Positions 1 to 8,043 of a DNA stretch of 64,000 nucleotides are shown here, in pieces. The stretch is from Chitinophagales bacterium (lineage in GTDB: Bacteria > Bacteroidota > Bacteroidia > Chitinophagales > Chitinophagaceae): contig JACJXR010000001.1 of assembly GCA_020636505.1 (NCBI GenBank), positions 62,001 through 126,000 on the forward strand, given 5' to 3'. The notes under the pieces are model-generated. The model saw nothing but the letters and a program-made list of their open reading frames with translations, was not told the origin of the DNA and did no database searches. Both the position numbers and the translations under genes were made by a program. How positions within the stretch are numbered: position 1 is the stretch's first letter; each line of letters starts with the position of its first letter.

Positions 1-759
1 CCTGACGGCAAACACTTTATCTACTCATCCACTCACCTTGGTGGTAAAGAATGTCCACCTGTACCGGACAGAGCAGAGCATGGCAACAAATACGTTTGGC
101 CTATCTACGACAGTTATGACATCTTCATAGCTGACCTTAACGGTAAGATCGTGAAGCAATTGACCAACACACCCGGCTACGACGCAGAGCCTGTAATTTC
201 TCCAAAGGGCGATAAGATATTATTCACCTCTACTCGTAATGGTGACCTTGACCTATATACGATGAACATGGACGGTACGGATGTGAAACAAATCACTCAC
301 GAATTGGGTTACGACGGTGGTGCATGGTTCTCACCCGACGGCAGTAAAATAGTATGGCGTGCATCTCGCCCAAAAACTCCTGAAGATGTTAAAGAATACA
401 AAGACTTATTGAACCAAGGACTTGTACAGCCAACGAATATGGAAGTGTTCATAGCCAATGCTGACGGTAGCGATGTAAAACAAGTTACGAGTCTCGGACA
501 AGCCAACTGGGCCCCGAACTGGATGCCTGACGGTAAGCGTATCATCTTTGCATCCAACCACGAATATGAAAGAGGTTTCCCTTTCAACCTATATATCATC
601 AATGCAGATGGTACAGGTCTTGAGAAGATATCTCATGATGGTGGGTTTGACGCATTCCCAATGTTCTCACCTGATGGTAAGCGCATCATGTTCAGCTCTA
701 ACCGTAACAATCACGGCACAAGAGAAACGAACGTATTCATAGCAGACTGGGTAGAATAA
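1..759 (+). CDS. PD40/TolB-like beta-propeller protein, 5' truncated
   Basis: The reading frame is open from base 1, so the N-terminus lies outside the window; 252 codons and the stop are visible. The visible part is built of repeated PD40 (WD40-like) blades, with the recurring core PDG-K-I-x-F-x-S seen as FSPDGSKIVW, MPDGKRIIFAS and FSPDGKRIMFSSNR. Such propellers occur in TolB and in many secreted Bacteroidota proteins, where they act as protein or glycan binding platforms in the periplasm or on the surface. No catalytic domain is visible, so the job of the whole protein cannot be judged; an N-terminal peptidase or amidohydrolase module is possible. A hairpin terminator follows. Confidence 0.85.
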   Translation, partial: PDGKHFIYSSTHLGGKECPPVPDRAEHGNKYVWPIYDSYDIFIADLNGKIVKQLTNTPGYDAEPVISPKGDKILFTSTRNGDLDLYTMNMDGTDVKQITHELGYDGGAWFSPDGSKIVWRASRPKTPEDVKEYKDLLNQGLVQPTNMEVFIANADGSDVKQVTSLGQANWAPNWMPDGKRIIFASNHEYERGFPFNLYIINADGTGLEKISHDGGFDAFPMFSPDGKRIMFSSNRNNHGTRETNVFIADWVE

Positions 760-781
760 TCTTCTTCCACATCATATTAAG

Positions 782-808
782 AACGCCTCGCTTTGCGGGG
801 CGTTTCTG
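782..808 (+). terminator. Rho-independent terminator after PD40 gene
   Basis: Stem AACGCC..GGCGTT with an inner CGC/GCG extension and a short loop, followed by TTTCTGTT. It lies between convergent genes and could also stop the opposite transcript. Confidence 0.6.
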
Positions 809-1783
809 TTAAAAGTAAATAGCGTGAAACTTCAACTTACCGTTGGAACGATACTCCAAAGTAGGTGCAGGAAGTTTGATTGTGAGCCTATCCAATAAGG
901 CATTGACAAAACCACTGCCTGTATTTATGGCGGCAAAATTTATATCGGGTGATATGTACCACTGTCGCAATCGTGGAATGTGGTTGGCATCGTAATACTT
1001 GCCGTTCTCGTCTTTCCAGGAATTGTAATAAGCCCCATACATCTGTTCTCCACCATGTCCTACGGCCACATTCAGCCACTTGGGCCACCAATCCACACCA
1101 AAGGAGTGTACTGATACAGACAACCAGTAAGTTTGTGCATTATAGTCTTTCAACATACGCTCAGTCAATGATGTTCCAAACAGTCTATCTGTATTGGCTT
1201 TGTAGTATGGCTCATAATTGATGTTGTGATAGCTGAACTTCAATTGAACCCGCTGTTCTTCCCATCCCAACTCTTGTCCAAGAAACAGAGCTGCACCTGC
1301 AGTATTGGCCAACATATCTCCATAGCTGAACCCCCACTCTTCAGATTGTCCATCCAGCACCTCTATCGATGTCATGAACAGATAGCTGCACAATGTTCCG
1401 TATATGGCACTGCTCTTTCTACCAAGCCCTGCCCAACTATACATATCAGCCATAGGACCTGCCAATGTATAAGCCGTATATGCATGACCGGTTTTATCAA
1501 CCTGATGCCATACTTTCATATCGCTCTTGAAGTGGAACGCTGTACGAGGATAATCTTTGTACCAAATATCGCTGAGCTCATACATTGTAACTCCTATGCC
1601 TATTGCTTGTGTTGCAGCAACGCCTATCAGGCGTCCTTTCTTCAGCTTTTTTTCAGGCATATCTTGAGCTGCACTACGATTTGTGAATAGAGCAACGAAG
1701 AGCAGCATTATTAAAACGAGGCCATAAGACTTCTTCACCAAACAATTTGTTTTAGGCAGACTAAATATAGGGAAAGTTTTCAC
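809..1783 (-). CDS. DUF2279 family exported protein
   Basis: A 324-residue protein resembling the DUF2279 (YfiM-like) family of predicted periplasmic or membrane-associated proteins of unknown function. The start is GTG. I kept it because the basic KKS stretch before the hydrophobic segment (about residues 20-34) and the SAAQ-type cleavage site make a proper signal peptide; the first internal ATG would remove the basic part. Family-type features are the tract KTGHAYTAYTLAG, the later DMLANTAGAALFLGQELGW, and an aromatic-rich C-terminus. It is divergent from the flavin-binding protein gene, with 33 bp between starts. Family assignment is from memory of the sequence pattern; function is unknown. 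Confidence 0.75.
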   Translation of the reverse strand: MKTFPIFSLPKTNCLVKKSYGLVLIMLLFVALFTNRSAAQDMPEKKLKKGRLIGVAATQAIGIGVTMYELSDIWYKDYPRTAFHFKSDMKVWHQVDKTGHAYTAYTLAGPMADMYSWAGLGRKSSAIYGTLCSYLFMTSIEVLDGQSEEWGFSYGDMLANTAGAALFLGQELGWEEQRVQLKFSYHNINYEPYYKANTDRLFGTSLTERMLKDYNAQTYWLSVSVHSFGVDWWPKWLNVAVGHGGEQMYGAYYNSWKDENGKYYDANHIPRLRQWYISPDINFAAINTGSGFVNALLDRLTIKLPAPTLEYRSNGKLKFHAIYF

Positions 1784-1816
1784 CGATTAAGTAAATTGAA
1801 TGCCCAACCATAGCAT

Positions 1817-2455
1817 ATGAACAACACAGAACGCAGCACCGTAAAACGCTTGGCCAAAAGAGGGCAATACGATGAAGAAACGATATACAACATACTAGAC
1901 AAACATTGCTTGTGCCATGTGGCCTTTTCTGTGGATGGCCAACCATTTATCATACCTACACTATTCGGTAGAGAAGGCAACATTATCTACATGCACGGAG
2001 CCATTGCCAACCGTATGCTGACTCATGCAGCCCAAGGTATCGAACTATGTATATCCGTTGCCAACATCAATGCACTTGTGTTGGCGCGTTCAGCATTTCA
2101 TCACTCTGCCAATTACGAGTCTGTGGTATTGTTCGGCAAGGGGAGGTTGATCGAAGATGCCGAAGAAAAAAACCATGCGCTACTTGTTGTGTCGGAACAA
2201 GTACTGAAAGGCAGATGGGACGAAACAAGACCTCCTAACGAAAAAGAGTTGAAAGCGACTAAGGTTGTGGCATTCACCATAGAGGAAGCAAGTGCCAAAG
2301 TAAGAGCCGAAGGCGTAAACGATGATACGGAAGACTACGCACTCGACCATTGGGCAGGGTTGCTACCCATAAACACAACCTACGGTGAGCCTATTGCTGA
2401 CGACAGACTGAACGAAGATATAGATATCCCAAATAGCATCAAGTCTGTATTATAG
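1817..2455 (+). CDS. Pyridoxamine 5'-phosphate oxidase family flavin-binding protein
   Basis: A 212-residue protein of the Pyridox_ox_2 / NimA-like split-barrel family, which bind FMN or F420-type cofactors and often act as uncharacterised reductases. Visible family features are the N-terminal HCLCHVAFSVDGQPFIIPTLF strand pair, the YMHGAIANRM segment and the central SVVLFGKGRLIED strand. The C-terminal part (EDYALDHWAGLLPI) matches the usual end of this subfamily. Substrate is not deducible. The gene is convergent with the PLP decarboxylase, only 3 nt separating the two stop codons, with no terminator between. Confidence 0.85.
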   Translation: MNNTERSTVKRLAKRGQYDEETIYNILDKHCLCHVAFSVDGQPFIIPTLFGREGNIIYMHGAIANRMLTHAAQGIELCISVANINALVLARSAFHHSANYESVVLFGKGRLIEDAEEKNHALLVVSEQVLKGRWDETRPPNEKELKATKVVAFTIEEASAKVRAEGVNDDTEDYALDHWAGLLPINTTYGEPIADDRLNEDIDIPNSIKSVL

Positions 2456-2458
2456 TCA

Positions 2459-3976
2459 CTACTTCTTACCGACATTTTCATGCACAAAGTCGGCCACACT
2501 ATGTAGCAAGTGCATACCAAGCTTGTTCAATAGTTGAGGGTTGTCCAATATCTCGGCTATTTGAGCACCCTTGATGGCACCTATCTTGTCGCTTGTTCTA
2601 TCGGTGATGAATGTCATGGCATTTTTCAGCGGTAAACCCGAACGCTCAGCATAAGAATTGACCAATGCCAACTCATAGCTTTCTTCAGACGTGATACAGT
2701 TTTTGAAGTCCGTGTAATTCAATTTCATAGGCGGCGTTATACCACACCAAAAGTTACGCTCCATGTAGTGAGAGTATGCACCCGCACCATGAATAACAAC
2801 AAAGACTTTATCAGCCAAGATATTATCAGGGTGCAATTCTTCAGGTATGGCAATATCTTCTTCCAACACATCAAAGTCAGCACATGCACGGCCATGAATA
2901 TTTGCTCGTACATCTTCACGTTTTTCCAACTTATGTGCTTTACCATATTTGAGTATGAAGTAATCGTAATCCAATCCAAGTCCGGTCAACGTCCCGTTTT
3001 CGGACACACCTGTAGTCAGTGTTACTATACGTGTACCGTCTTCGTTTATCTTGATGTTGGATACCTTACCTATCAACACTTCTGTATTGGCTACCAACCA
3101 TCTACCCGGCTCAGTATCTATATGCTCAGGAGCAGGCAACCCCTCAGCTTTGTATGCAGCTTCTATTTTCGGCAGTAGATGGTCTCTATAATCTTCTATG
3201 GCAACAGCAGGGTCGAAGCCGCCACTCAGGTTGAGCGTGGAGATGCTTATCCCAAGTTCCTCCTTCATCCTTTTAGTCAATGATGCGGCATGTTCTATAC
3301 CATAATCCCAGAGAGTAGGATCAGCGGAACCGCTACCCGGATGGAAAGTAAATCCTGATACAGTCATGCCATAATCCAAAATTTGTTTGGCCAACTCTAT
3401 CGCCTGCTCACCGTTTACACCATACCTCTTATTGAAAGATTGTGAAAACCCCTCACCCGAACGTGTACCTTCTGCGTTGAACAAGCGTATCTGCAGCTTG
3501 ATGTCCTTGTTTTCTATATCAAGGTCTTCGATCTCTTCGTTCAGTATGCGTATGTCGTGTATATTATCAGTAGAGAAGTTGCGTACACCATCTTGCAGAG
3601 CCTTCCTAATATCGAGACGTTCTTTCTGGGTTTGTCCGAAGTTCACTTTTTGCATAATGACTTCCTTGGTCAACCCGCTTTCTATCAGCAGACGTAACTC
3701 ACTGTATGTGGCTATTTCAAATCCTGCACCTTTGGCCATCAGTGCCTTGAGCACATGCGGCTCCGCATTTGCCTTAACAGCAAAATGAATTGTTCCCACC
3801 TTACCAAAACTGTCATAAAACGTATCGTAGTTGTCCTTTACCGCATCGTAGTTGCAAACACGATAGGCATGACGAGCCAACTGCTCCAGAAACTTGTTAC
3901 CGTTCACCGGAGCACTCCACTCTTCAAAATGTTCTACAATGGGATGATGTGTAAGCGGGCCTTTCTTCGTACTCAT
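2459..3976 (-). CDS. PLP-dependent decarboxylase, Orn/DAP/Arg decarboxylase family 2
   Basis: A 505-residue fold-type III PLP enzyme. The PLP lysine is K68 in FAVKANAEP; HPGSG (around residue 213) and EPGRWLV are the phosphate-binding and PLP-contact motifs. The cysteine/aspartate active-site motif of the partner subunit is represented by HGRACADFD, so the catalytic set seems intact. Family members decarboxylate ornithine, arginine, lysine, diaminopimelate or carboxynorspermidine. The roughly 80-residue C-terminal extension after the barrel (from about KLNYTDFK) is longer than in LysA or ODC, so I do not assign a substrate. A near-match -7 box CATCTTTG lies 40-50 nt upstream of the start. Confidence 0.85.
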   Translation of the reverse strand: MSTKKGPLTHHPIVEHFEEWSAPVNGNKFLEQLARHAYRVCNYDAVKDNYDTFYDSFGKVGTIHFAVKANAEPHVLKALMAKGAGFEIATYSELRLLIESGLTKEVIMQKVNFGQTQKERLDIRKALQDGVRNFSTDNIHDIRILNEEIEDLDIENKDIKLQIRLFNAEGTRSGEGFSQSFNKRYGVNGEQAIELAKQILDYGMTVSGFTFHPGSGSADPTLWDYGIEHAASLTKRMKEELGISISTLNLSGGFDPAVAIEDYRDHLLPKIEAAYKAEGLPAPEHIDTEPGRWLVANTEVLIGKVSNIKINEDGTRIVTLTTGVSENGTLTGLGLDYDYFILKYGKAHKLEKREDVRANIHGRACADFDVLEEDIAIPEELHPDNILADKVFVVIHGAGAYSHYMERNFWCGITPPMKLNYTDFKNCITSEESYELALVNSYAERSGLPLKNAMTFITDRTSDKIGAIKGAQIAEILDNPQLLNKLGMHLLHSVADFVHENVGKK

Positions 3977-4049
3977 ATTCCGTGTAAATGCTTATCAGAC
4001 TGCAAAGATGCACTCTTATTTACAAATACTCAGCCCGTTTCTTGAAATC

Positions 4050-4427
4050 TTAACCTTCGCTTTTTTCGCCTTCTTTCACCAAGTGTTCTTCTATCACTTG
4101 CTTGAGTACATGCTTGGGCAATGCGCCTTTTTGCATCATGGGTTGCTCACCCATAGGTATGAACAATATGCTGGGTATGCTTTGTATTGCGAACACAGCC
4201 GAAAGTTCTTGTTCAACCTCTGTATCCACTTTATAAATCAACAACTTACCGTCGTATTCGTTGGAAAGTTCTTCCAATATCGGGGCCACCATTTTACAAG
4301 GGCCACACCAGTCTGCATAAAAATCTATGATAGCCGGCAGTTCTCCCGCATATTTCCACTCTTTGCTCTTTTCGTAATCAAACACCTTAGCCTTGAAGTC
4401 TGCCGTGGTCATTTGTATCGTTGCCAT
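4050..4427 (-). CDS. trxA: Thioredoxin
   Basis: A 125-residue thioredoxin with the classical WCGPCK active site (C41, C44) and the cis-proline region SIPSILFIP. It has no signal peptide, so it is a cytoplasmic disulfide reductase. A short N-terminal extension precedes the fold and a Lys/Glu-rich tail follows it. It is one of three thioredoxins within about 4.3 kb. It appears to be transcribed alone from a TACCTTTG box 17 nt before the ATG. Which of the three is the housekeeping TrxA cannot be told from the sequence. Confidence 0.92.
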   Translation of the reverse strand: MATIQMTTADFKAKVFDYEKSKEWKYAGELPAIIDFYADWCGPCKMVAPILEELSNEYDGKLLIYKVDTEVEQELSAVFAIQSIPSILFIPMGEQPMMQKGALPKHVLKQVIEEHLVKEGEKSEG

Positions 4428-4444
4428 AGTTCCAATTATTTATG

Positions 4445-4452
4445 CAAAGGTA
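4445..4452 (-). promoter_or_regulatory. -7 box TAnnTTTG for thioredoxin
   Basis: TACCTTTG on the minus strand, 17 nt before the ATG of the thioredoxin gene; exact match to the Bacteroidota -7 consensus. No clear -33 TTG. Confidence 0.6.
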
Positions 4453-4503
4453 TGATAATGAGATTTGACGATGTGTGATGTAAGTGACATATGGCAAGTA
4501 ATA

Positions 4504-5307
4504 CTATCGCACCATGTCTCCCATCTTCTTTACTATCATATCAACAGCTCTTCTCGGGCTGAGACGATATATTATATCCAACATTCTTGCATCACTACCC
4601 ACAAGTACTCGGAACTTGTTTTTCTCGATGGCCGATATCATAATTGATGCCGCTTTATCTGCCGGCAACGCTTTGTAAGCGGTACTCTCATCTGATGCAT
4701 TAACGGTCGATTCCATTTTCACGTCTGAATTGACCATTATATTGGTATTGATGGCACCCGGGTGTATAACAGTAACACCTACATTGGTATTCATCAATTC
4801 TGAATAGAGTCCTTCCGTAAATATTTTCACGGCTGCTTTAGAGGCGCTGTATATGGCTTGTCCCGGAAAGGGTATAAAGCCTCCCATACTGGACACATTT
4901 GCAATATGAGCTTCGGGGCGATCTAGCAATATTGGCAAAAAAGCCTTTGTCATATATAACGTACCATAAAAATTGACATTGAACACCCTTTCAATGGCAT
5001 CATAGTCTATGTCGCTTATATCTACAAAGGGTTGTATGATGCCTGCGTTATTGATCAACCCATCCACAACGCCATGATGCCTGATAACAGCGTCCGGAAA
5101 ACTTTCAACACTCGTTCGGTCTGCAATATTCAGTACATGTATGGATACATTTCCCTTGCCGGCAAGCTCTTCTGTTTCTTTCAGCGCCTGCTCATGGATA
5201 TCCGCCATAGCCACTTTGGCTCCCTTCCTTACCAATTGAATGGTGAGCTCTCTTCCCATTCCACTTCCTGCACCTGTTACAACGAATACCTTATTATTGA
5301 TCTTCAT
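4504..5307 (-). CDS. SDR family NAD(P)-dependent oxidoreductase
   Basis: A 267-residue classical short-chain dehydrogenase/reductase. The Rossmann glycine motif is TGAGSGMGRE at residues 11-20, NNAG is at 86-89, the catalytic serine is at about 139-140, and the catalytic pair is Y153/K157 in YSASK. AD following beta-2 (AMADIHE) suggests NAD rather than NADP preference, though this is only an inference. The C-terminal half ends with RLSPRRAVDMIVKKMG, a pattern seen in lipid- or ketone-acting SDRs. No partner gene reveals a substrate. Confidence 0.9.
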   Translation of the reverse strand: MKINNKVFVVTGAGSGMGRELTIQLVRKGAKVAMADIHEQALKETEELAGKGNVSIHVLNIADRTSVESFPDAVIRHHGVVDGLINNAGIIQPFVDISDIDYDAIERVFNVNFYGTLYMTKAFLPILLDRPEAHIANVSSMGGFIPFPGQAIYSASKAAVKIFTEGLYSELMNTNVGVTVIHPGAINTNIMVNSDVKMESTVNASDESTAYKALPADKAASIMISAIEKNKFRVLVGSDARMLDIIYRLSPRRAVDMIVKKMGDMVR

Positions 5308-5415
5308 ATGAACCGATTTTTATATAATTTGACTTAATTACGAGTGTAACGAACGGGGTAAGCAATTCGAATATATCGTTATTCGAGAAAAATGGCAATT
5401 ATGTCGGATTTGTTG

Positions 5416-5453
5416 GACAAAAAAAGAGTTACAATGAAACACTGTAACTCTTT
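5416..5453 (-). terminator. Terminator of tRNA-Val transcript
   Basis: On the minus strand an 11-bp perfect stem AAAGAGTTACA / TGTAACTCTTT with a 9-nt loop, followed by an uninterrupted T run. It sits directly downstream of the tRNA. Confidence 0.85.
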
Positions 5454-5459
5454 ATTCTG

Positions 5460-5534
5460 TGGAGGCACACGGATTCGAACCGCGGACCCTCTGCTTGTAA
5501 GGCAGATGCTCTGAACCAGCTGAGCTATGCCTCC
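5460..5534 (-). tRNA. tRNA-Val(UAC)
   Basis: Read on the minus strand: 7-bp acceptor stem GGAGGCA/TGCCTCC, D-arm AGCTCAGCTGGTT..GAGC, anticodon stem TCTGC/GCAGA with loop CTTACAA (anticodon TAC), and T-loop GGTTCGAATCC. The discriminator base is A at 5460; the CCA end is not encoded. The gene stands alone with its own promoter and terminator. Confidence 0.97.
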
Positions 5535-5559
5535 TTTACCGTTTTTCCGAAACGGATTG

Positions 5560-5590
5560 CAAAGATATGCAGCTTTTCGATTTTGCCAAA
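5560..5590 (-). promoter_or_regulatory. Promoter of tRNA-Val, TTTG-N19-TATCTTTG
   Basis: On the minus strand TTTG (5590-5587) and TATCTTTG (5567-5560) are separated by 19 nt, a full match to the two-part sigma-A type promoter described in Bacteroidota. Initiation would fall about 20 nt upstream of the tRNA 5' end. This is the clearest promoter in the window and supports the use of TAnnTTTG elsewhere. Confidence 0.85.
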
Positions 5591-5624
5591 TCCTTTTTTA
5601 CAGAAAATTGTTTTTAATATAATC

Positions 5625-6404
5625 CTACAATTCCTTGATGAGTATAAGGATACCCATTGCCAGTACAAACCACCCAAATCCTTTGCGGAGTTTGGCTCCG
5701 TCTATCTTCTTGCCCAGCGCTATACCCACAAATATACCTGCCACAGCTATTGCAGTGATGGAAAGCAAGAACAACCAATCTATCTCTACAATGCCTATGT
5801 CTCCCACAAAACCAATGAGAGAATTCATAGCAATGATGGCCAATGAAGTACCTATGGCTGTTTTCATATCCAATCCCACGAAAAACACCAATGCGGGTAT
5901 CAACAGAAAACCTCCACCTGCACCCAAGAAGCCTGTAACCAAACCAATGCCAATACCATACAATATCAATGGGAGCATTTTAGTCGACCCCGGTGCTTCT
6001 TTTTGTTCTTTTCTACCCTTTATCATCGATACTGACGCCATCAGCATGAGCAATGCAAACAGCACCATCGTGAACATGGACTTTGTGACCGTCCACCCAT
6101 CTATCGCAAACAGGTTTTCAGGGATGGCGGGTATGATGAATCGTCTTGTAAGCAATACCGTGGTTATTGAAGTGACACCGAACAACAAGGCGGTCTTCAA
6201 ATTCACATTCCCATTGGCATGGTTACGCCATGCACCTATCAAGCTGGATGCTCCCACAATGAACAGTGAGTAGGAAGTGGCTGTGGTAGGAGATGTACCA
6301 AATAGATATACCAAGAGTGGTACTGTCAATATGGAACCTCCTCCTCCTATCAACCCCAAAGACAAGCCTATAAGTATGGATGCTATGTATCCTATTATTT
6401 CCAA
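5625..6404 (-). CDS. TauE/SafE family sulfite/anion exporter
   Basis: A 259-residue polytopic membrane protein of the TauE/SafE (COG0730) family, built as two repeats of about four helices. Each repeat starts with a glycine-rich re-entrant motif: SLGLIGGGGSILTVP near residue 18 and TGFLGAGGGFLLIPAL near 155. Members export or import sulfite, sulfoacetate and other organosulfur anions. The start codon is TTG: the frame is open upstream but has no ATG, and MEIIGYIAS is the usual N-terminus of the family. It follows the peroxiredoxin gene on the same strand after that gene's terminator. A second family member lies at 15736-16464. Confidence 0.88.
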   Translation of the reverse strand: MEIIGYIASILIGLSLGLIGGGGSILTVPLLVYLFGTSPTTATSYSLFIVGASSLIGAWRNHANGNVNLKTALLFGVTSITTVLLTRRFIIPAIPENLFAIDGWTVTKSMFTMVLFALLMLMASVSMIKGRKEQKEAPGSTKMLPLILYGIGIGLVTGFLGAGGGFLLIPALVFFVGLDMKTAIGTSLAIIAMNSLIGFVGDIGIVEIDWLFLLSITAIAVAGIFVGIALGKKIDGAKLRKGFGWFVLAMGILILIKEL

Positions 6405-6429
6405 TTTCTCGTGTGCTTTACAATGATAC

Positions 6430-6469
6430 TAAAAAATATAGCCGGCAATGAAACATATCATTACCGGCT
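6430..6469 (-). terminator. Terminator after peroxiredoxin
   Basis: Minus-strand 12-bp stem AGCCGGTAATGA / TCATTGCCGGCT (one G-U pair) with a 6-nt loop, followed by ATATTTTTT. It separates the peroxiredoxin transcript from the TauE gene 26 nt further on. Confidence 0.85.
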
Positions 6470-6483
6470 TATGTGTCCCCCAA

Positions 6484-7131
6484 TTACAAACTCTTTTTGG
6501 CAAGGTAGAAATCCACCATTTCATAATCGCTTTGCTCACGCTCTTCCATATCGGCAACAGTCTTAGGTGGTGGCACTATCACCTTATCGCCCGGCTGCCA
6601 GTTCAAAGGCATGGCTACTTTGTTTTCGTCACTGGTTTGCAATGCATTCAAAGCACGCTTTATCTCATCCATGTTGCGTCCCACATTAAGGGGGTAATAC
6701 ATGATAAGTCTGATCTTCCCGGTCGGGTCGATAAAGAACACTGCCCTGACAGCTGCCGTCTCGCTCTCTCCGGGTTGTAACATACCATACAACTTCGCAA
6801 CCTTCATATCTATATCGGCGATTATCGGGAACTTCATGAGTATACCCATATTCTTTTTCACATTGTTCACCCAAGCGACATGAGAGTGAATACTGTCTAT
6901 ACTCAAACCCATGAGTTTGGTATTCTTTGAAGCAAAGTATTCTTCTTCTTGAGCAAAGGCTGACATCTCTGTGGTACATACCGGAGTAAAGTCCGCAGGG
7001 TGAGAGAAAAGCAATACCCAACTATCTTTGTTATAATCACTGAATTTCAATGGACCAATGGTGGTCATCGCATTGAAGTCAGGCGCCTGATCGCCGATTC
7101 TCGGCATTGTGGTCATTTCTGTAGTTTCCAT
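6484..7131 (-). CDS. 1-Cys peroxiredoxin (Prx6 type)
   Basis: A 215-residue peroxiredoxin that reduces hydroperoxides in the cytoplasm. The peroxidatic cysteine is C52 in PADFTPVCTTEMSAFA, and there is no second cysteine in the chain, which marks it as a 1-Cys enzyme of the Prx6/AhpC-like class with the long C-terminal dimer domain (PLNWQPGDKVIVPPP). It is divergent from a thioredoxin-rhodanese-thioredoxin operon with a 185-bp shared control region, so its resolving thiol may come from that operon. It has its own terminator downstream. Confidence 0.93.
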   Translation of the reverse strand: METTEMTTMPRIGDQAPDFNAMTTIGPLKFSDYNKDSWVLLFSHPADFTPVCTTEMSAFAQEEEYFASKNTKLMGLSIDSIHSHVAWVNNVKKNMGILMKFPIIADIDMKVAKLYGMLQPGESETAAVRAVFFIDPTGKIRLIMYYPLNVGRNMDEIKRALNALQTSDENKVAMPLNWQPGDKVIVPPPKTVADMEEREQSDYEMVDFYLAKKSL

Positions 7132-7220
7132 TTCTTATTTGTTTATTTGTCTTAGTCTCCGTTGGTTATATGTGTAAAACCAACAGTGCAAATAACCTCA
7201 ATTACAACCCGTATTTCGGC

Positions 7221-7289
7221 TACATTTGTTACACTTCAACCATATGGATGGTTATGTAACCACAGTCACTTTCCCTTTGATAAAAAGGG
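7221..7289 (+). promoter_or_regulatory. Control region of the trx-rhodanese-trx operon
   Basis: TACATTTG at 7221-7228 fits the -7 consensus and would give a leader of about 80 nt. Just after it come two overlapping inverted repeats: AACCAT-N4-ATGGTT (7238-7253) and GGTTA-TG-TAACC (7250-7261). A CCCTTT-N5-AAAGGG hairpin follows (7273-7289). A second, imperfect box GATATTTG lies at 7292-7299, 17 nt before the ATG. The repeats look like an operator or leader structure; no regulator is identified. Confidence 0.45.
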
Positions 7290-7316
7290 GTGATATTTGT
7301 AGTTCAAACCATAAAA

Positions 7317-7619
7317 ATGGCAACGAAAAAATTTTCAGAGATAATCAATTCGGATCAACCTGTGTTGGTGGACTTTTCAGCCGAATGGTGCGGGCCGTGC
7401 CGAATGATGGCGCCTGTACTGACAGAACTGAAGAGCATGGTGGGTGACAAAGCCAACATCATTAAAATAGACGTTGATAAAAATCCAAGTGCAGCACAAG
7501 CCTACAATATTTCGGGTGTGCCCACATTGATACTTTTCAAAAACGGCGAGATCAAATGGCGCCAAAGTGGTGTTGTACCCGCGCACAATCTTAAACACAT
7601 TATCGAACAATACGCATAA
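7317..7619 (+). CDS. Thioredoxin
   Basis: A 100-residue minimal thioredoxin with WCGPCR (C25, C28) and the cis-proline strand GVPTLILF. I chose ATG 7317 rather than the longer in-frame start because MATKKFSEII begins the fold directly. It is cytoplasmic, with no signal peptide. It is the first gene of a three-gene operon with a rhodanese lipoprotein (11-nt gap) and another thioredoxin, and is divergent from a 1-Cys peroxiredoxin. Context suggests it supplies reducing power for peroxide or sulfane-sulfur chemistry. Confidence 0.92.
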   Translation: MATKKFSEIINSDQPVLVDFSAEWCGPCRMMAPVLTELKSMVGDKANIIKIDVDKNPSAAQAYNISGVPTLILFKNGEIKWRQSGVVPAHNLKHIIEQYA

Positions 7620-7630
7620 CTTCACATTCT

Positions 7631-8041
7631 ATGAGAAAAAGCATTATTCTATCGTTATTATCGGTTTTTTTATTGGCTTCTGCTTGTCAATCCACAGCCG
7701 GTGACGGAGGCAGACTGAACCCCAATATGTTCAGTGCCAAAGCAAAAGAGCTTAAAAATGAAACTATCCTTGATGTACGTACTCCAGGTGAATACAATGA
7801 AGGGTTTATTGAAAACGCCATAAACGTGGATTGGAACGGAGGTGGATTTGATGCATACGTAGCAAAGCTGGACAAAAACAAACCCGTAATGGTATATTGC
7901 CTTGCAGGAGGCCGTAGCGGTGCAGCAGCGTCAAGGTTGAAAGAGTTGGGCTTCAAAGAAGTATACGACTTGGCGGGAGGTATGATGCAGTGGAAGGCTG
8001 CAGGTATGCCTGTGACCAATAAAAAAAAAGTGAGCCATTAG
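7631..8041 (+). CDS. Rhodanese-domain lipoprotein
   Basis: A 136-residue single-domain rhodanese. The N-terminus has a lipobox ending LASAC, so C19 should be lipidated and the protein placed in the periplasm. The active-site loop is CLAGGRS, with C90 as persulfide-carrying cysteine, and the family hallmark DVRTPGEYNEGFI precedes it. Rhodaneses transfer sulfane sulfur from thiosulfate or persulfides to an acceptor. It sits between two thioredoxin genes (11 and 2 nt away), so cotranslation is likely. The flanking thioredoxins lack export signals, which raises a compartment question. Confidence 0.92.
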   Translation: MRKSIILSLLSVFLLASACQSTAGDGGRLNPNMFSAKAKELKNETILDVRTPGEYNEGFIENAINVDWNGGGFDAYVAKLDKNKPVMVYCLAGGRSGAAASRLKELGFKEVYDLAGGMMQWKAAGMPVTNKKKVSH

Positions 8042-8043
8042 GA

